Source: Flavobacterium sp. 90 (GTDB lineage: Bacteria > Bacteroidota > Bacteroidia > Flavobacteriales > Flavobacteriaceae). Taken from it: 64,000 bases of DNA. The translations under genes were made by a program, and so were the position numbers. Location of the stretch: the NCBI RefSeq assembly GCF_004339525.1, contig NZ_SMGE01000001.1, forward strand, positions 3,038,001 through 3,102,000. Reading direction: 5' to 3'. The notes below the pieces were generated by a model, which was not told the DNA's origin, did no database searches, and was given only the letters and a program-made list of their open reading frames with translations. Shown piece by piece: positions 43,732 to 53,038 of the stretch (positions are counted from its first letter, which is position 1; the number at the start of each line of letters is the position of its first letter).

Positions 43732-44613
43732 ATGGAGAAAATAGAGAATAAAATTAAGATCGCCTATCTTATAACCGCTTATCACAGTTATGATCATCTT
43801 AAAAAGTTAATTTCGGCACTTACAGATAATAATGTATTTTTCTACATACACATTGATAAAAATTCTGTAATACCAACCAATTTGGATGATTTTAATAACA
43901 TTCAGTTTATCAAAAGACATAAAGTTTGGTGGGCTGGCTGGTCGCACCAGAAAGCGATTCTTAACCTAATGGCGGAAGCTTTTAAAGAGAATTATGATTA
44001 TTATGCTTTAATAAGCGGAAGTGATTATCCCATTAAAAAGAATGATTTTTTATATTCAAAATTAAATGAGGGTGGCGAATTTATCAGTATAAAAGAAGGT
44101 TTCCCGTCCGAAATGAAAAAAAGTTGGGTGACAAGATTTTATTTTGATTTGTTTTATAGAAGAAAGCCAAATAAGCCAATTTGGATAAAAATTCTATTAA
44201 AAATAGAAAAGAATATTAGCTTATATTTTCCTAAAAAGAATTTTCCGTTTCAAAAAGTTTTTTTTGGACCAACTTGGTGGGTTTTAAGCCATTCAACCGT
44301 TGGCTATATATTAGAATTCTTAGATTCTCATCCCGAATATGAGCGTTTTTTTAGAAATTCATATTGTTCTGAAGAGATTTTAATACCAACTATTATTGGA
44401 AATTCTGACATTGGAAATTTAAAAGGTAATTTAACTTACGTAGATTGGTCAGTTGATCCGGGTCCGGCTTATATATCTGAAAAACATCTTAATATATTTG
44501 AGAGCAATTTTGTGCACAACGAAATGGGAGACAATGAATCTTTTTTTGCCAGAAAATTTAAAAATGATAGTCAGGAACTTTTACAACAAATCGATACCAA
44601 TCTAAGATCTTAA
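43732..44613 (+). CDS. Core-2/I-branching enzyme-like glycosyltransferase (GT14)
   Basis: A 293-residue protein of the bacterial core-2/I-branching (GT14) group. The ATG at 43732 is chosen over the TTG before it. Blocks are IAYLITAYHSYDHLKKLI, FYIHIDKNS, WWAGWSHQKAILNLM, YALISGSDYPIK (about residues 87-98), then FGPTWWVLSHST and SEEILIPTII. The animal enzymes add beta-1,6-linked branches; bacterial relatives in capsule loci may add xylose or HexNAc residues. It follows the upstream GT by 4 bases and precedes the next by 6. Confidence 0.84.
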   Translation: MEKIENKIKIAYLITAYHSYDHLKKLISALTDNNVFFYIHIDKNSVIPTNLDDFNNIQFIKRHKVWWAGWSHQKAILNLMAEAFKENYDYYALISGSDYPIKKNDFLYSKLNEGGEFISIKEGFPSEMKKSWVTRFYFDLFYRRKPNKPIWIKILLKIEKNISLYFPKKNFPFQKVFFGPTWWVLSHSTVGYILEFLDSHPEYERFFRNSYCSEEILIPTIIGNSDIGNLKGNLTYVDWSVDPGPAYISEKHLNIFESNFVHNEMGDNESFFARKFKNDSQELLQQIDTNLRS

Positions 44614-44619
44614 TTTTTT

Positions 44620-45696
44620 ATGCTAACTATACTTTATCCTTATCGCAATAGAGAAACAGACCGCGTTAAACGTTCTTTAGATTCTTTAATCGAGCAAACC
44701 AATCATGATTTTAAGGTAATTTTGGTAGATTATGGTTCTAACATTTCTTCGGCTTCAGAGATTAAAAAACTTGTTTCATCTTATACTTTTGCAACCTATA
44801 TTTACAATTTTTCAGAACTTCAGCCTTGGTCAAGAGCCAAAGCTATAAATATTGGATTAAGAAATGTTACAACAGATTATGTCTTTACAGCAGATGTGGA
44901 CATGATTTTTAGCCCCAATTTTATTGCAAAGTTACAAGAGTTAAAAAATCCATTAAAAGCTTATTATTTTAAAGTTGGTTTTTTGAATGAGAAAGAATCT
45001 CTGACTATACAGCCATTTGACAATTATACTGCCGATTTTAGCAGCGGAGTTGGTGCTCAGGGATTATCGCTGTTTTCTATCGAGCAGATTAGAAAAATTA
45101 ATGGTTATGATGAGTTTTTGCATTTTTGGGGAGCTGAGGATATTGATATTCATAATCGACTAGAAAGGATAGGTGTAGAAAGTATTTTTTATAATACTGA
45201 AATTTTAATGCTTCATCAATGGCACAAAAGTTATCGTAGAGAGGAAACAGAAATTCTTGCAAAAGATTTACAACTAACAAATGTGGTTCAAATAAATCAT
45301 CACCATTTGTTATTCAACAATGAAAATGAAAAGGCAGCGGTAAATAATGAAAATTGGGGAAATGAATTTTCAGCATTAGATTTTCAAGAATTAAAACAAG
45401 ATCATACACAGAAAATATTGCTTAATAAAGTAGATGTAATAACTCATTTTTTATTTTATGAATTGGCAAATTTTAAAAACGGAATTATCAATGTTAGTTT
45501 TATAAAAGATGATTTTCAAGGCTCTTTAAAATATAAAATAAAGAAATTACTGAGAAAAAAAGTTCCAAAATACTATTCGTTAAAAGAAATTAATGACATG
45601 ATTTTACTTCATATAATTTCATTTTATCATACTTCTCCTTACACTTATGAAGTCAGTGATGATTTAAAAAAAATTACTTTTAAAATAAAAAAATAA
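44620..45696 (+). CDS. GT-A glycosyltransferase, galactosyltransferase-like (paralogue of 38822)
   Basis: A 358-residue duplicate of the protein at 38822, with the same order of blocks: TILYPYRNRETDRVKRSLDS, QPWSRAKAINIGLR, ADVDMIF, LHFWGAEDIDIHNRL, LLHQWHK-like MLHQWHK, and the basic KYKIKKLLRKK region. The length match and the shared C-terminal third show common descent rather than two unrelated GT-A enzymes. Divergence is substantial, so the two copies may now use different acceptors. Confidence 0.8.
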   Translation: MLTILYPYRNRETDRVKRSLDSLIEQTNHDFKVILVDYGSNISSASEIKKLVSSYTFATYIYNFSELQPWSRAKAINIGLRNVTTDYVFTADVDMIFSPNFIAKLQELKNPLKAYYFKVGFLNEKESLTIQPFDNYTADFSSGVGAQGLSLFSIEQIRKINGYDEFLHFWGAEDIDIHNRLERIGVESIFYNTEILMLHQWHKSYRREETEILAKDLQLTNVVQINHHHLLFNNENEKAAVNNENWGNEFSALDFQELKQDHTQKILLNKVDVITHFLFYELANFKNGIINVSFIKDDFQGSLKYKIKKLLRKKVPKYYSLKEINDMILLHIISFYHTSPYTYEVSDDLKKITFKIKK

Positions 45697-45738
45697 GAAA
45701 GATTTAAATTTTATTATTTTTACGCAAATCCTGAAAAA

Positions 45739-46833
45739 ATGCCTCAAGTAATTCTGATTTCACAAGTTCCTTTGCCCTATTCCAAAATTGGAAGCTGGAC
45801 AACTTTATATCATAATTATTTAAGTAATAATCATAAAGTTGACTATATTATTTGCGAGAAACCAGAACGATTATATCCTGAAATACAATATCAATTAGTT
45901 CCTGATACTTTCGAATTAAAAATACAAAAGAAAATTTCCAAAAATCCATATTTAGGTTATTTTAAGGCTCTTGGCAAAATTCTTGAAAAAGAAGATAAAT
46001 TCATTATTCAAATTGTAGATAATTTTGGAATTGTAAAATCTCTTATTGAATTTTTGGAAAAGAACGGAAAGAGAAAGCAATGTTTTCTTCAGTTTTTTTA
46101 TCATGGATTTCCACCGTTTTACGAGAATTTTACCGGAAGATGGTTTTTTGAAAATATTGATGAAATGGTTTTATTAACCCACGATTCTTATAAAGTACAT
46201 AAAGAGTATTATACTATTTTACCAACAAAATTTTCAGTACTTCATAACGGAATTGATACTTCAAAATTTCACAAAATATCAATTGAAGAAAAGGCAATGT
46301 TAAAAACGAAGCTGAATATTACCAGTAAAAAAGTATTTGTCTGGTGTTCGCAAGACCGTCCTAAAAAGGGATTAGAAATTATTCTGAATGTATGGAAAAG
46401 AATCTATACTCAAGATAAAGATATTAGTCTACTAATAATTGGAGCAAATCGAGACGTAAAGATCGACGGAGTTTCTTTTTTAGGAAAGATTCCTAATGAT
46501 GATTTACCTCAATATTATCAAATTGCCGATTGTTATTTGTTTTCTACGCTTTGTCATGAAGGTTTTGGAATGAGTTTAATTGAAGCCTTACATTGTGGTT
46601 GCTATTGTATCGCTTCTGCAAATGGTGGAGTTCCAGAGGTTTTGCAATACGGAAAACTTGGAAAATTAATTGACAACCCAAACTTTACAGAAGATTGGAT
46701 TGAAGCAATACAAGAATTTTTATATCAGGATGAGCGCAATAATTTTACTATTCCTGAAAATTTATATTCCATGCAAAATTGGAACAAGACTATGAATACA
46801 ATAATTGAAAATGCTAAAAAGAACTTGAGCTAA
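45739..46833 (+). CDS. Family 4 glycosyltransferase (GT-B)
   Basis: A 364-residue GT-B enzyme. The acceptor half has SQVPLPYSKIGSWTTLYHNY and FYHGFPPFYENFTG; the donor half has VLHNGIDTSKF, VFVWCSQDRPKKGLEI and CHEGFGMSLIEALHCGCY (about residues 273-290), with the EX7E glutamates, then ANGGVPEVLQ. It ends in a one-base overlap with neuA. It therefore begins or borders the sialic-acid cassette, and could be a transferase acting just before or after that sugar. Confidence 0.88.
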   Translation: MPQVILISQVPLPYSKIGSWTTLYHNYLSNNHKVDYIICEKPERLYPEIQYQLVPDTFELKIQKKISKNPYLGYFKALGKILEKEDKFIIQIVDNFGIVKSLIEFLEKNGKRKQCFLQFFYHGFPPFYENFTGRWFFENIDEMVLLTHDSYKVHKEYYTILPTKFSVLHNGIDTSKFHKISIEEKAMLKTKLNITSKKVFVWCSQDRPKKGLEIILNVWKRIYTQDKDISLLIIGANRDVKIDGVSFLGKIPNDDLPQYYQIADCYLFSTLCHEGFGMSLIEALHCGCYCIASANGGVPEVLQYGKLGKLIDNPNFTEDWIEAIQEFLYQDERNNFTIPENLYSMQNWNKTMNTIIENAKKNLS

Positions 46834-47507
46834 TGAAAACAATTGCTATAATTCCGGCACGTGGAGGCTCAAAACGTATTCCTGAAAAAAACATTCAGAT
46901 TTTTGATGGTTTGCCTTTATTAGCGCATTCTATTATTTATGCCCAAAAGAATAAAACACTAATCGATGACATTTATGTCTCAACAGATAATGTTGAGATA
47001 AAAAAAATTGCATTACAATTTGGTGCGAAAGTTATTGATAGACCAGCATCAATTTCAGGAGATTTAGAACCTACTATTTCGGCACTTAAACATGTTTTGG
47101 AATCTATTGATACAAGTGATGTCGAAAATGTAGTTTTATTACAAGCCACAAATCCTTTGCGACCGGATAATTTGTTGAATGAAGCATTTGAGATTTATAA
47201 TAGTAAAGGTTATGATAGCTTGTTTACTGTTTCAAGGAATCATCAGAAATTTGGAAAAATAATAGAAGGCAAATATCAACCTTTCAATTATACAATTGGA
47301 CAAAGAAGTCAGGATTTGGAACCACTTTTTTTTGAAAATGGATTATTATATATTACAAAAACGCACTTGATTATGAGTGGTATTGTAATTTCAGAAAATG
47401 CTTTTCCACTAGAAGTGGAGCATGCTTTTGCAAAAGTTGATATCGATACCTTAGAGGATTTAGATTATGCAAATTTTATCAATACAATGATAAATGATAA
47501 AAAATAA
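46833..47507 (+). CDS. neuA: CMP-sialic acid (acylneuraminate) cytidylyltransferase
   Basis: A 224-residue NeuA-type enzyme that activates a nonulosonic acid to its CMP form. The N-terminus IAIIPARGGSKRIPEKN binds CTP, STDNVEIKKIA follows, LLQATNPLRPDN is conserved, and VDIDTLEDL carries the late acidic motif. There is no extra C-terminal esterase or HAD domain. It is distinct from the SpsF-like enzyme at 11746. It starts on the last base of the upstream stop codon, and 133 bases without a gene lie before neuB. Confidence 0.9.
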   Translation: MKTIAIIPARGGSKRIPEKNIQIFDGLPLLAHSIIYAQKNKTLIDDIYVSTDNVEIKKIALQFGAKVIDRPASISGDLEPTISALKHVLESIDTSDVENVVLLQATNPLRPDNLLNEAFEIYNSKGYDSLFTVSRNHQKFGKIIEGKYQPFNYTIGQRSQDLEPLFFENGLLYITKTHLIMSGIVISENAFPLEVEHAFAKVDIDTLEDLDYANFINTMINDKK

Positions 47508-47640
47508 TATTTGTTTTTAATCTTAAAAGAGCGTGGATTATTGTTTTCATAGTAACTCTTTTTCAATGATATGAACAGATAAAAAAGAAACAATTAGTAG
47601 TTTTAAAAAACAATAAATTTAAAAGTATATTTATTTAGGA

Positions 47641-48684
47641 ATGAAGAATCCATACATAGAAATAGCAGGTCGAAAAGTTGGGGCAGATTACGCACCTTTA
47701 GTAATTGCAGAGATAGGAATTAACCATGAAGGATCTCTAAAAGTAGCTAAGGAAATGGTCGATGCAGCGCAAAGAGCAGGTGTTGAGGTCGTAAAACATC
47801 AGACACATATTGTAGAGGATGAAATGAGTGGAGCTGCAAAAAAAGTAATTCCCGGAAATGCAGATGTTTCTATTTATGAAATTATGGAGCGTTGTTCTTT
47901 AAATGAAGCTGATGAACTTGAACTTAAAAATTATGTAGAAAGTAAAGGCATGATTTTTATTTCGACACCATTTTCTCGTGCAGCAGCAGAAAGGCTTAAG
48001 AAATTTGATATTCCTGCTTATAAAATTGGTTCAGGTGAATGTAATAATTATCCTTTGCTGGAACACATTGCTTCTTTTGGAAAACCAGTTATTTTAAGTA
48101 CCGGAATGAATACCATAGAAAGTGTTCAGAAAGCAGTGGCAATTTTTGATAAACACAAAGTGCCAGTTGCATTATTACATACCACTAATTTATATCCAAC
48201 ACCAATTCATTTAGTAAGATTTGGTGCGATGACGCAATTACACGAAGCATTTCCGGATAAGGTTTTTGGACTAAGCGATCATACTTTAAATAATAATGCC
48301 TGTTTAGGAGCAGTTGCTTTGGGAGCAAGTATTCTTGAACGCCATTTTACAGATCATATGCAGCGAACAGGTCCGGATATTGTATGCAGTATGGATGAAA
48401 AAGCATGTCAGGAATTAATTATTGGTTCTGCCGAAATTGCTCAAATGCGCGGTGGATCTAAGGAACCAGCGAAGGAAGAGCAAGTTACAATCGATTTTGC
48501 TTTTGCTACAGTTTGTACAATTACTCCAATTAAAAAAGGAGATGTTTTTACAAAAGAAAACATATGGGTAAAACGTCCGGGAACAGGCAAAATATTAGCA
48601 GAACATTTTAATGATTTAATAGGTAAAACTGCGACACGAAATATAGAGAATGACGAACAATTAACTTGGGAGGATATTCAATAA
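47641..48684 (+). CDS. neuB: N-acetylneuraminate (or legionaminate) synthase
   Basis: A 347-residue PEP-dependent synthase. [89 protein letters not shown] and [20 protein letters not shown] (each shown in short pieces along residues 20-260) match NeuB closely, and a C-terminal SAF domain follows. The KHQTH and SGECNNYP forms are those of Neu5Ac synthases that take free ManNAc. With neuC seven bases downstream, ManNAc or its 2,4-diacetamido analogue is the acceptor. Confidence 0.92.
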   Translation: MKNPYIEIAGRKVGADYAPLVIAEIGINHEGSLKVAKEMVDAAQRAGVEVVKHQTHIVEDEMSGAAKKVIPGNADVSIYEIMERCSLNEADELELKNYVESKGMIFISTPFSRAAAERLKKFDIPAYKIGSGECNNYPLLEHIASFGKPVILSTGMNTIESVQKAVAIFDKHKVPVALLHTTNLYPTPIHLVRFGAMTQLHEAFPDKVFGLSDHTLNNNACLGAVALGASILERHFTDHMQRTGPDIVCSMDEKACQELIIGSAEIAQMRGGSKEPAKEEQVTIDFAFATVCTITPIKKGDVFTKENIWVKRPGTGKILAEHFNDLIGKTATRNIENDEQLTWEDIQ

Positions 48685-48691
48685 AATAATA

Positions 48692-49813
48692 ATGAAAAAA
48701 ATCCTTTTTTTAACCGGAACCCGGGCTGATTTTGGAAAAATTAAATCATTGATTTCAATTCTTGAAAAGCAAGAAGAGTTTGAAGTTTTTGTATTTGTTA
48801 CAGGCATGCATTTGCAAGAGGAATATGGTTATACTTTAATTGAAATCGAGCGTTGCAATTTTAAAAACATTCATGTATTCGAAAATTATACGCACGAAAC
48901 CACAATGGATTTAACTCTTGCAAAAACTATTGAAGGCTTATCAGGTTATTGCAAAGAGATTAATCCGGATATGATTGTAGTTCATGGAGATCGTGTTGAA
49001 ACACTTGCAGGTGCAATAGTTGGTTCTCTTAATAATATTCTTGTTACACATATAGAAGGAGGCGAAATATCCGGAACTGTAGATGAATTGATCAGACATA
49101 GCGTGAGCAAATTAAGTCATATTCATTTTACCTCAAATGCCGAAGCTAAGAAACGACTTTTGCAAATGGGCGAAATTCCCGAATCTGTTTTTGAAATTGG
49201 TTCGCCGGATATCGATATTATGTTTTCGGATCAATTACCGCAACTTGACACAGTTAAAGAATATTATCAAATTGATTTTGATCAATATGCTATCGTCATG
49301 TTTCATCCGGTTACAACCGAGTTTAGGCATATGCAAAAGTATGCAGACGATTTTGTAAGTTCATTACTTAGTGATACTCATAATTATGTTGTTATTTTTC
49401 CAAACAATGATTTAGGAAGTCAGTTTATTATTGATGCTTACAATCGAATAAAAGATAATTCAAGATTTAGGATTTTTCCATCATTGCGATTTGAGTATTT
49501 CCTTACTTTATTAAAAAATAGCCAATTTATAATTGGTAACAGTAGTGCAGGAATTCGCGAAGCTCCTTATTACGGAATTCCTATTATAAACATTGGTACC
49601 AGACAAAATAACCGCTCAGTTCATGCAGATATTGTAAATGTAGACTACACTTTTGATAGTATTAAAGAAGCATTGTCGATAATTGATACCCATCATGTTC
49701 AGATTTCAGATGCAGAATATGGAGATGGAAATAGTACACAATTATTTCTGGAATCACTTTTAAAAAACGATCTTTGGCAACTTAATCACCAAAAACAATT
49801 CAGAGATAGTTAG
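48692..49813 (+). CDS. neuC: UDP-GlcNAc 2-epimerase (hydrolysing)
   Basis: A 373-residue GT-B-fold epimerase releasing ManNAc (or the 2,4-diacetamido-trideoxy analogue) and UDP. It has LFLTGTRADFGKIKSL, VVHGDRVETLAGA, THIEGGEISGTVDELIRH, a MFHPVTTE block and IGNSSAGIREAPYYGIPIINIGTRQ in pieces near residues 280-305. The family's catalytic acidic and His residues lie in these segments. The downstream deacetylase starts at the next base after the stop, so the cassette is tightly packed. Confidence 0.92.
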   Translation: MKKILFLTGTRADFGKIKSLISILEKQEEFEVFVFVTGMHLQEEYGYTLIEIERCNFKNIHVFENYTHETTMDLTLAKTIEGLSGYCKEINPDMIVVHGDRVETLAGAIVGSLNNILVTHIEGGEISGTVDELIRHSVSKLSHIHFTSNAEAKKRLLQMGEIPESVFEIGSPDIDIMFSDQLPQLDTVKEYYQIDFDQYAIVMFHPVTTEFRHMQKYADDFVSSLLSDTHNYVVIFPNNDLGSQFIIDAYNRIKDNSRFRIFPSLRFEYFLTLLKNSQFIIGNSSAGIREAPYYGIPIINIGTRQNNRSVHADIVNVDYTFDSIKEALSIIDTHHVQISDAEYGDGNSTQLFLESLLKNDLWQLNHQKQFRDS

Positions 49814-50725
49814 ATGTTAACAGTAAGTAATTACCACTATATCAGAAATAATTTTGACGCTAAATATCCAAGCATATTTGGCGTAACTCCATTAAAATTT
49901 AAAGAGCAGTTATTGTTACTTAAAAATGAAGGAGATATTATTAAACCAAAAGAACTGCTAAAAGATATAGATGGAATATTGCAATCTTCGGAAAATAAGT
50001 TCTTAATTACTTTTGATGATGGATTGAAAGAGCAGTTTGATTTTGCAGTCCCTATTTTAGATGAACTTGATATTCAGGCAATATTTTTTGTTAATTCAAT
50101 GAATCATCAAGAAAAAAAGGTGAGTACAGTTCATAAAATTCATCTTCTAAGATCGATTATTTCTACTTCTGAATTTTTAGAAAAAATTTATAATATTGAT
50201 GGTTTTAGTTTTTCCAATTCAGAAAAAGATAAAGCTGAGGCAACTTATATTTATGATGATAAAAATAGTGCCGTTCTAAAATATATTCTGAATTTTAAAT
50301 TGACTTTCAATCAGCAGGAAAAAATTGTAAAAGAGTTGTTTGATATCTATTTTAATGAAGATGAGGTTTTATCTTCATTATATATGTCAGAATATAATAT
50401 TAAAGAACTGGCAAAAATAAATTGTCTCGGAAGTCATACACATAGTCATTGTCCGTTAGGTTTGCAGACTTCTGATGTTATTAAATTTGAATTAGAAAAT
50501 TCAAAAACATTTTTGCAAAAATTAACCAATTCAAATATAGATATGGTATCATATCCATACGGAACTGCGGAAACGTGCACAAATGAGGTTGCTGCCTTTG
50601 CAAAAGAAGAAGGATACCAAATAGGATTTACAACAAAAAGAGGGAAAAATACTTTTGCAGAAAATCAATTACTATTAAATAGATTTGACTGTAATGATCT
50701 TCCCGGAGGTAAAAATTATAGATAG
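49814..50725 (+). CDS. Polysaccharide deacetylase (NodB homology domain)
   Basis: A 303-residue cytoplasmic-looking deacetylase without signal peptide or membrane helix. TFDDG at residues 66-70 gives the metal-binding and catalytic Asp pair, and SHTHSH gives His208 and His212 as the H-x-x-x-H metal ligands; YPYGTAET is a later NodB block. It starts on the base after the neuC stop. An internal location and the link to neuABC suggest it acts on a precursor or a lipid-linked sugar, perhaps removing an N-acetyl group that the neighbouring GNAT protein replaces. Confidence 0.82.
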   Translation: MLTVSNYHYIRNNFDAKYPSIFGVTPLKFKEQLLLLKNEGDIIKPKELLKDIDGILQSSENKFLITFDDGLKEQFDFAVPILDELDIQAIFFVNSMNHQEKKVSTVHKIHLLRSIISTSEFLEKIYNIDGFSFSNSEKDKAEATYIYDDKNSAVLKYILNFKLTFNQQEKIVKELFDIYFNEDEVLSSLYMSEYNIKELAKINCLGSHTHSHCPLGLQTSDVIKFELENSKTFLQKLTNSNIDMVSYPYGTAETCTNEVAAFAKEEGYQIGFTTKRGKNTFAENQLLLNRFDCNDLPGGKNYR

Positions 50726-50734
50726 AAAAATATT

Positions 50735-51571
50735 ATGATAACTAGAGAAGCTACAATCGAAGATTGGGACATCCTATTAACTTTTTTTAAAATTATATAT
50801 AGAGAGAATCATCCTCTTCATCAAAAAGAGTTTTGGGATTGGCAATATGGAGATGAAAAATATGGACGCTCTTTTATTTGTTTAAATGACAAAGGTGAAG
50901 TAGTTGGACATGTGGGAGCTAATTTTGGTGGAGGTTTAGCATGGATTATAAATGTATATCTAAACGAAGAATGCCGAGGGAAAGGTGTTTTAGGTAAATT
51001 ATATGAACTGGCGAGACAATATTATCCTTTAGCAGCTACTGCAGCAAATGCAGCAGGATTAGGATTGTATAGAAATATGCGCTGGATTCGTTACTATGAT
51101 TTGGTTAGATATGTAAAAATAAATCCAAATTGCGAAGTAAAAACAATTGATAACGTTTGTAAAGAGATTACAGTTGATGTTGATCATTTGATACAAAAAG
51201 AAACACATTATTTTAGGCAGCCATCCTTAAAAGGAATTGTTCTTAGTGATGGTTCTACAGCAGTTAGTCAGGAAAATGTGGGAGGATTGAGAGTTGTAGA
51301 TGTTAATAATCTCCAGAAATTGGAAGAAGAAGCATGGTCACTAGGCTATTTATGGATAGATTATATAACATCTTGGAATGACTTAAAAGTTAAAGATTTA
51401 GAGAAAAATAATTGGGTATTAGACCATGAAAGTATCGTGCCATGGAGGTTGAATCCTCTTGAGGAAAATTATTTTTGTGATATTACTTTTCTTTCAGAAC
51501 TTCCTTTAGATAATGAATTTATAGTACATAGATCTTATTCTGATCACGGTCGAATAGGTAGTTTAAAATAA
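50735..51571 (+). CDS. GNAT-family N-acyltransferase with C-terminal extension
   Basis: A 278-residue protein whose first 130 residues fit a GNAT fold: ATIEDWDILLTFF, then a strand pair ending in INVYLNEECRGKGVLGKLYE, which is the acyl-CoA-binding R-G-x-G-x-L loop near residues 76-86, and ATAANAAGLGLYRNMRW. The remaining 145 residues have no family I recognise. Its place after a NodB-type deacetylase within the neu cassette suggests replacing one acyl group by another on an amino sugar. Confidence 0.75.
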   Translation: MITREATIEDWDILLTFFKIIYRENHPLHQKEFWDWQYGDEKYGRSFICLNDKGEVVGHVGANFGGGLAWIINVYLNEECRGKGVLGKLYELARQYYPLAATAANAAGLGLYRNMRWIRYYDLVRYVKINPNCEVKTIDNVCKEITVDVDHLIQKETHYFRQPSLKGIVLSDGSTAVSQENVGGLRVVDVNNLQKLEEEAWSLGYLWIDYITSWNDLKVKDLEKNNWVLDHESIVPWRLNPLEENYFCDITFLSELPLDNEFIVHRSYSDHGRIGSLK

Positions 51572-51575
51572 AAAA

Positions 51576-52970
51576 ATGCAAAATAAAAAAATACTCATAT
51601 TTCTTCCTGACGGAATTGGTCTACGTAATTTTGCTTATTCTAATTTTTATAATGTAGGTCAAAATGAAAATTTTGAAGTTACTTTTTGGAACAATACGCC
51701 TTTTAATTTGACAGAACTGTCTTTTAAAGAAATCAAAATTGAAAGTTCAAAAAGTAATATATTAACGGAAGTTTATAAAAATTCAAGGAAAGAAATTGAG
51801 CTCAATTTAAATATAAAAAAAACGAACGATAAGGTTTATGATTCTTATCGATTTCCTTTGCCATATAAAGGGATAAAGAAAACTCTAAAAAGTGTCGCAA
51901 TACGCTTTTTAACCTTTGCTTATTCTACAGATAGTGGACTTATTAAAATAAGGAGAAAAATATCCCGATTAGAAAGGAAAACACTTTATTATGATCAAAG
52001 TATAAAAACCTTGCAAAAAGAGAATCCGGCAATGGTTTTTTGTACTAATCAACGTCCTTTAACTGCAATTGCGCCAATATTAGCAGCAAAAGATCTGGGA
52101 ATTCCAACCGCTGCATTTATCTATTCATGGGATAATTTACCTAAAGCGATGATGGTAATAGAAACCGATTATTATTTTGTATGGAGTGATTATATGAAAG
52201 AAGAATTGTTATTTTATTATCCATATATCAAAGAAGAAAATATTTTTGTTACGGGCACACCTCAATTTGAAATTCATTTTGATAAAAAAAGGTTACTTTC
52301 CAGAGAAGACTTTTTCCAGCAAAATGAGCTTGATCTAACAAAAAAATACATTTGCTTTTCCGGAGATGATGTTACCACAAGTCCTGATGATCCTAAATAC
52401 TTGGAAGACGCCGCACTTGCAATTCAGAAAATGAATGATAAAGGATTCAATTTAGGAATAATTTTTCGAAGATGTCCGGTAGATTTTTCGGGACGTTATG
52501 ATGAGGTTCTACAAAAATACCCGGATATACTCAAAGCAATTGATCCTTTATGGAAGCCATTTTCATCTTCCTGGAATACGATTTTACCAACAAAAGAAGA
52601 TGATTATCTGTTATCTAATTTAGCAGAACATTGCGAAATGGTTTTAAATCTAGGATCTTCAATGGTTTTTGATTTCGTTTCTCATGAAAAACCATGTGGT
52701 TATTTTCGTTACAATCAAAAAGTACAATTAGATAAAACTTGGGACATTTTTAAATGTTATAGATATGTACATTTTAGATCGATGCCTGATAAAGATCCGG
52801 TTTTCTTTATGGACGACCCGGATTCAATTTCAGATGCAATAGAAAAAGTATTAAAACAAGAAGGAGAAATTCTTATAAATACTAAGAAATGGTTTGAAAA
52901 AATTAATCAGCATCCGCCACAACTTGCTTCTCAACGTATATTTGAAGCTATGAAAAAAATAATTGCATAA
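51576..52970 (+). CDS. Putative GT-B glycosyltransferase of the neu cassette
   Basis: A 464-residue protein with no signal peptide. A GT-B-like order is visible: ILIFLPDGIGLRNFA at the N-terminus, NQRPLTAIAPILAAKDLGIP and AFIYSWDNLPKAM in the middle (about residues 150-195), VTGTPQFEIHF, FSGDDVTTSPDD, and a LNLGSSMVFDFVSHEKP loop near residues 352-368. I cannot match it to a named CAZy family. Its place directly after neuB, neuC, a deacetylase and a GNAT makes it the best local candidate for transfer of the sialic-type sugar, which is inference. Confidence 0.55.
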   Translation: MQNKKILIFLPDGIGLRNFAYSNFYNVGQNENFEVTFWNNTPFNLTELSFKEIKIESSKSNILTEVYKNSRKEIELNLNIKKTNDKVYDSYRFPLPYKGIKKTLKSVAIRFLTFAYSTDSGLIKIRRKISRLERKTLYYDQSIKTLQKENPAMVFCTNQRPLTAIAPILAAKDLGIPTAAFIYSWDNLPKAMMVIETDYYFVWSDYMKEELLFYYPYIKEENIFVTGTPQFEIHFDKKRLLSREDFFQQNELDLTKKYICFSGDDVTTSPDDPKYLEDAALAIQKMNDKGFNLGIIFRRCPVDFSGRYDEVLQKYPDILKAIDPLWKPFSSSWNTILPTKEDDYLLSNLAEHCEMVLNLGSSMVFDFVSHEKPCGYFRYNQKVQLDKTWDIFKCYRYVHFRSMPDKDPVFFMDDPDSISDAIEKVLKQEGEILINTKKWFEKINQHPPQLASQRIFEAMKKIIA

Positions 52971-53038
52971 ATTTTGAGTCCAATCTCATTAAGATAGCAA
53001 GTAAATGCACCATTATTATCTAATATTGATTTTACCAT

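Noticed and set aside
47626..47633. TATATTTA as a promoter -7 element for neuB
   Set aside because: It is only seven bases from the start codon and matches seven of eight consensus positions, so transcription could not start usefully there.
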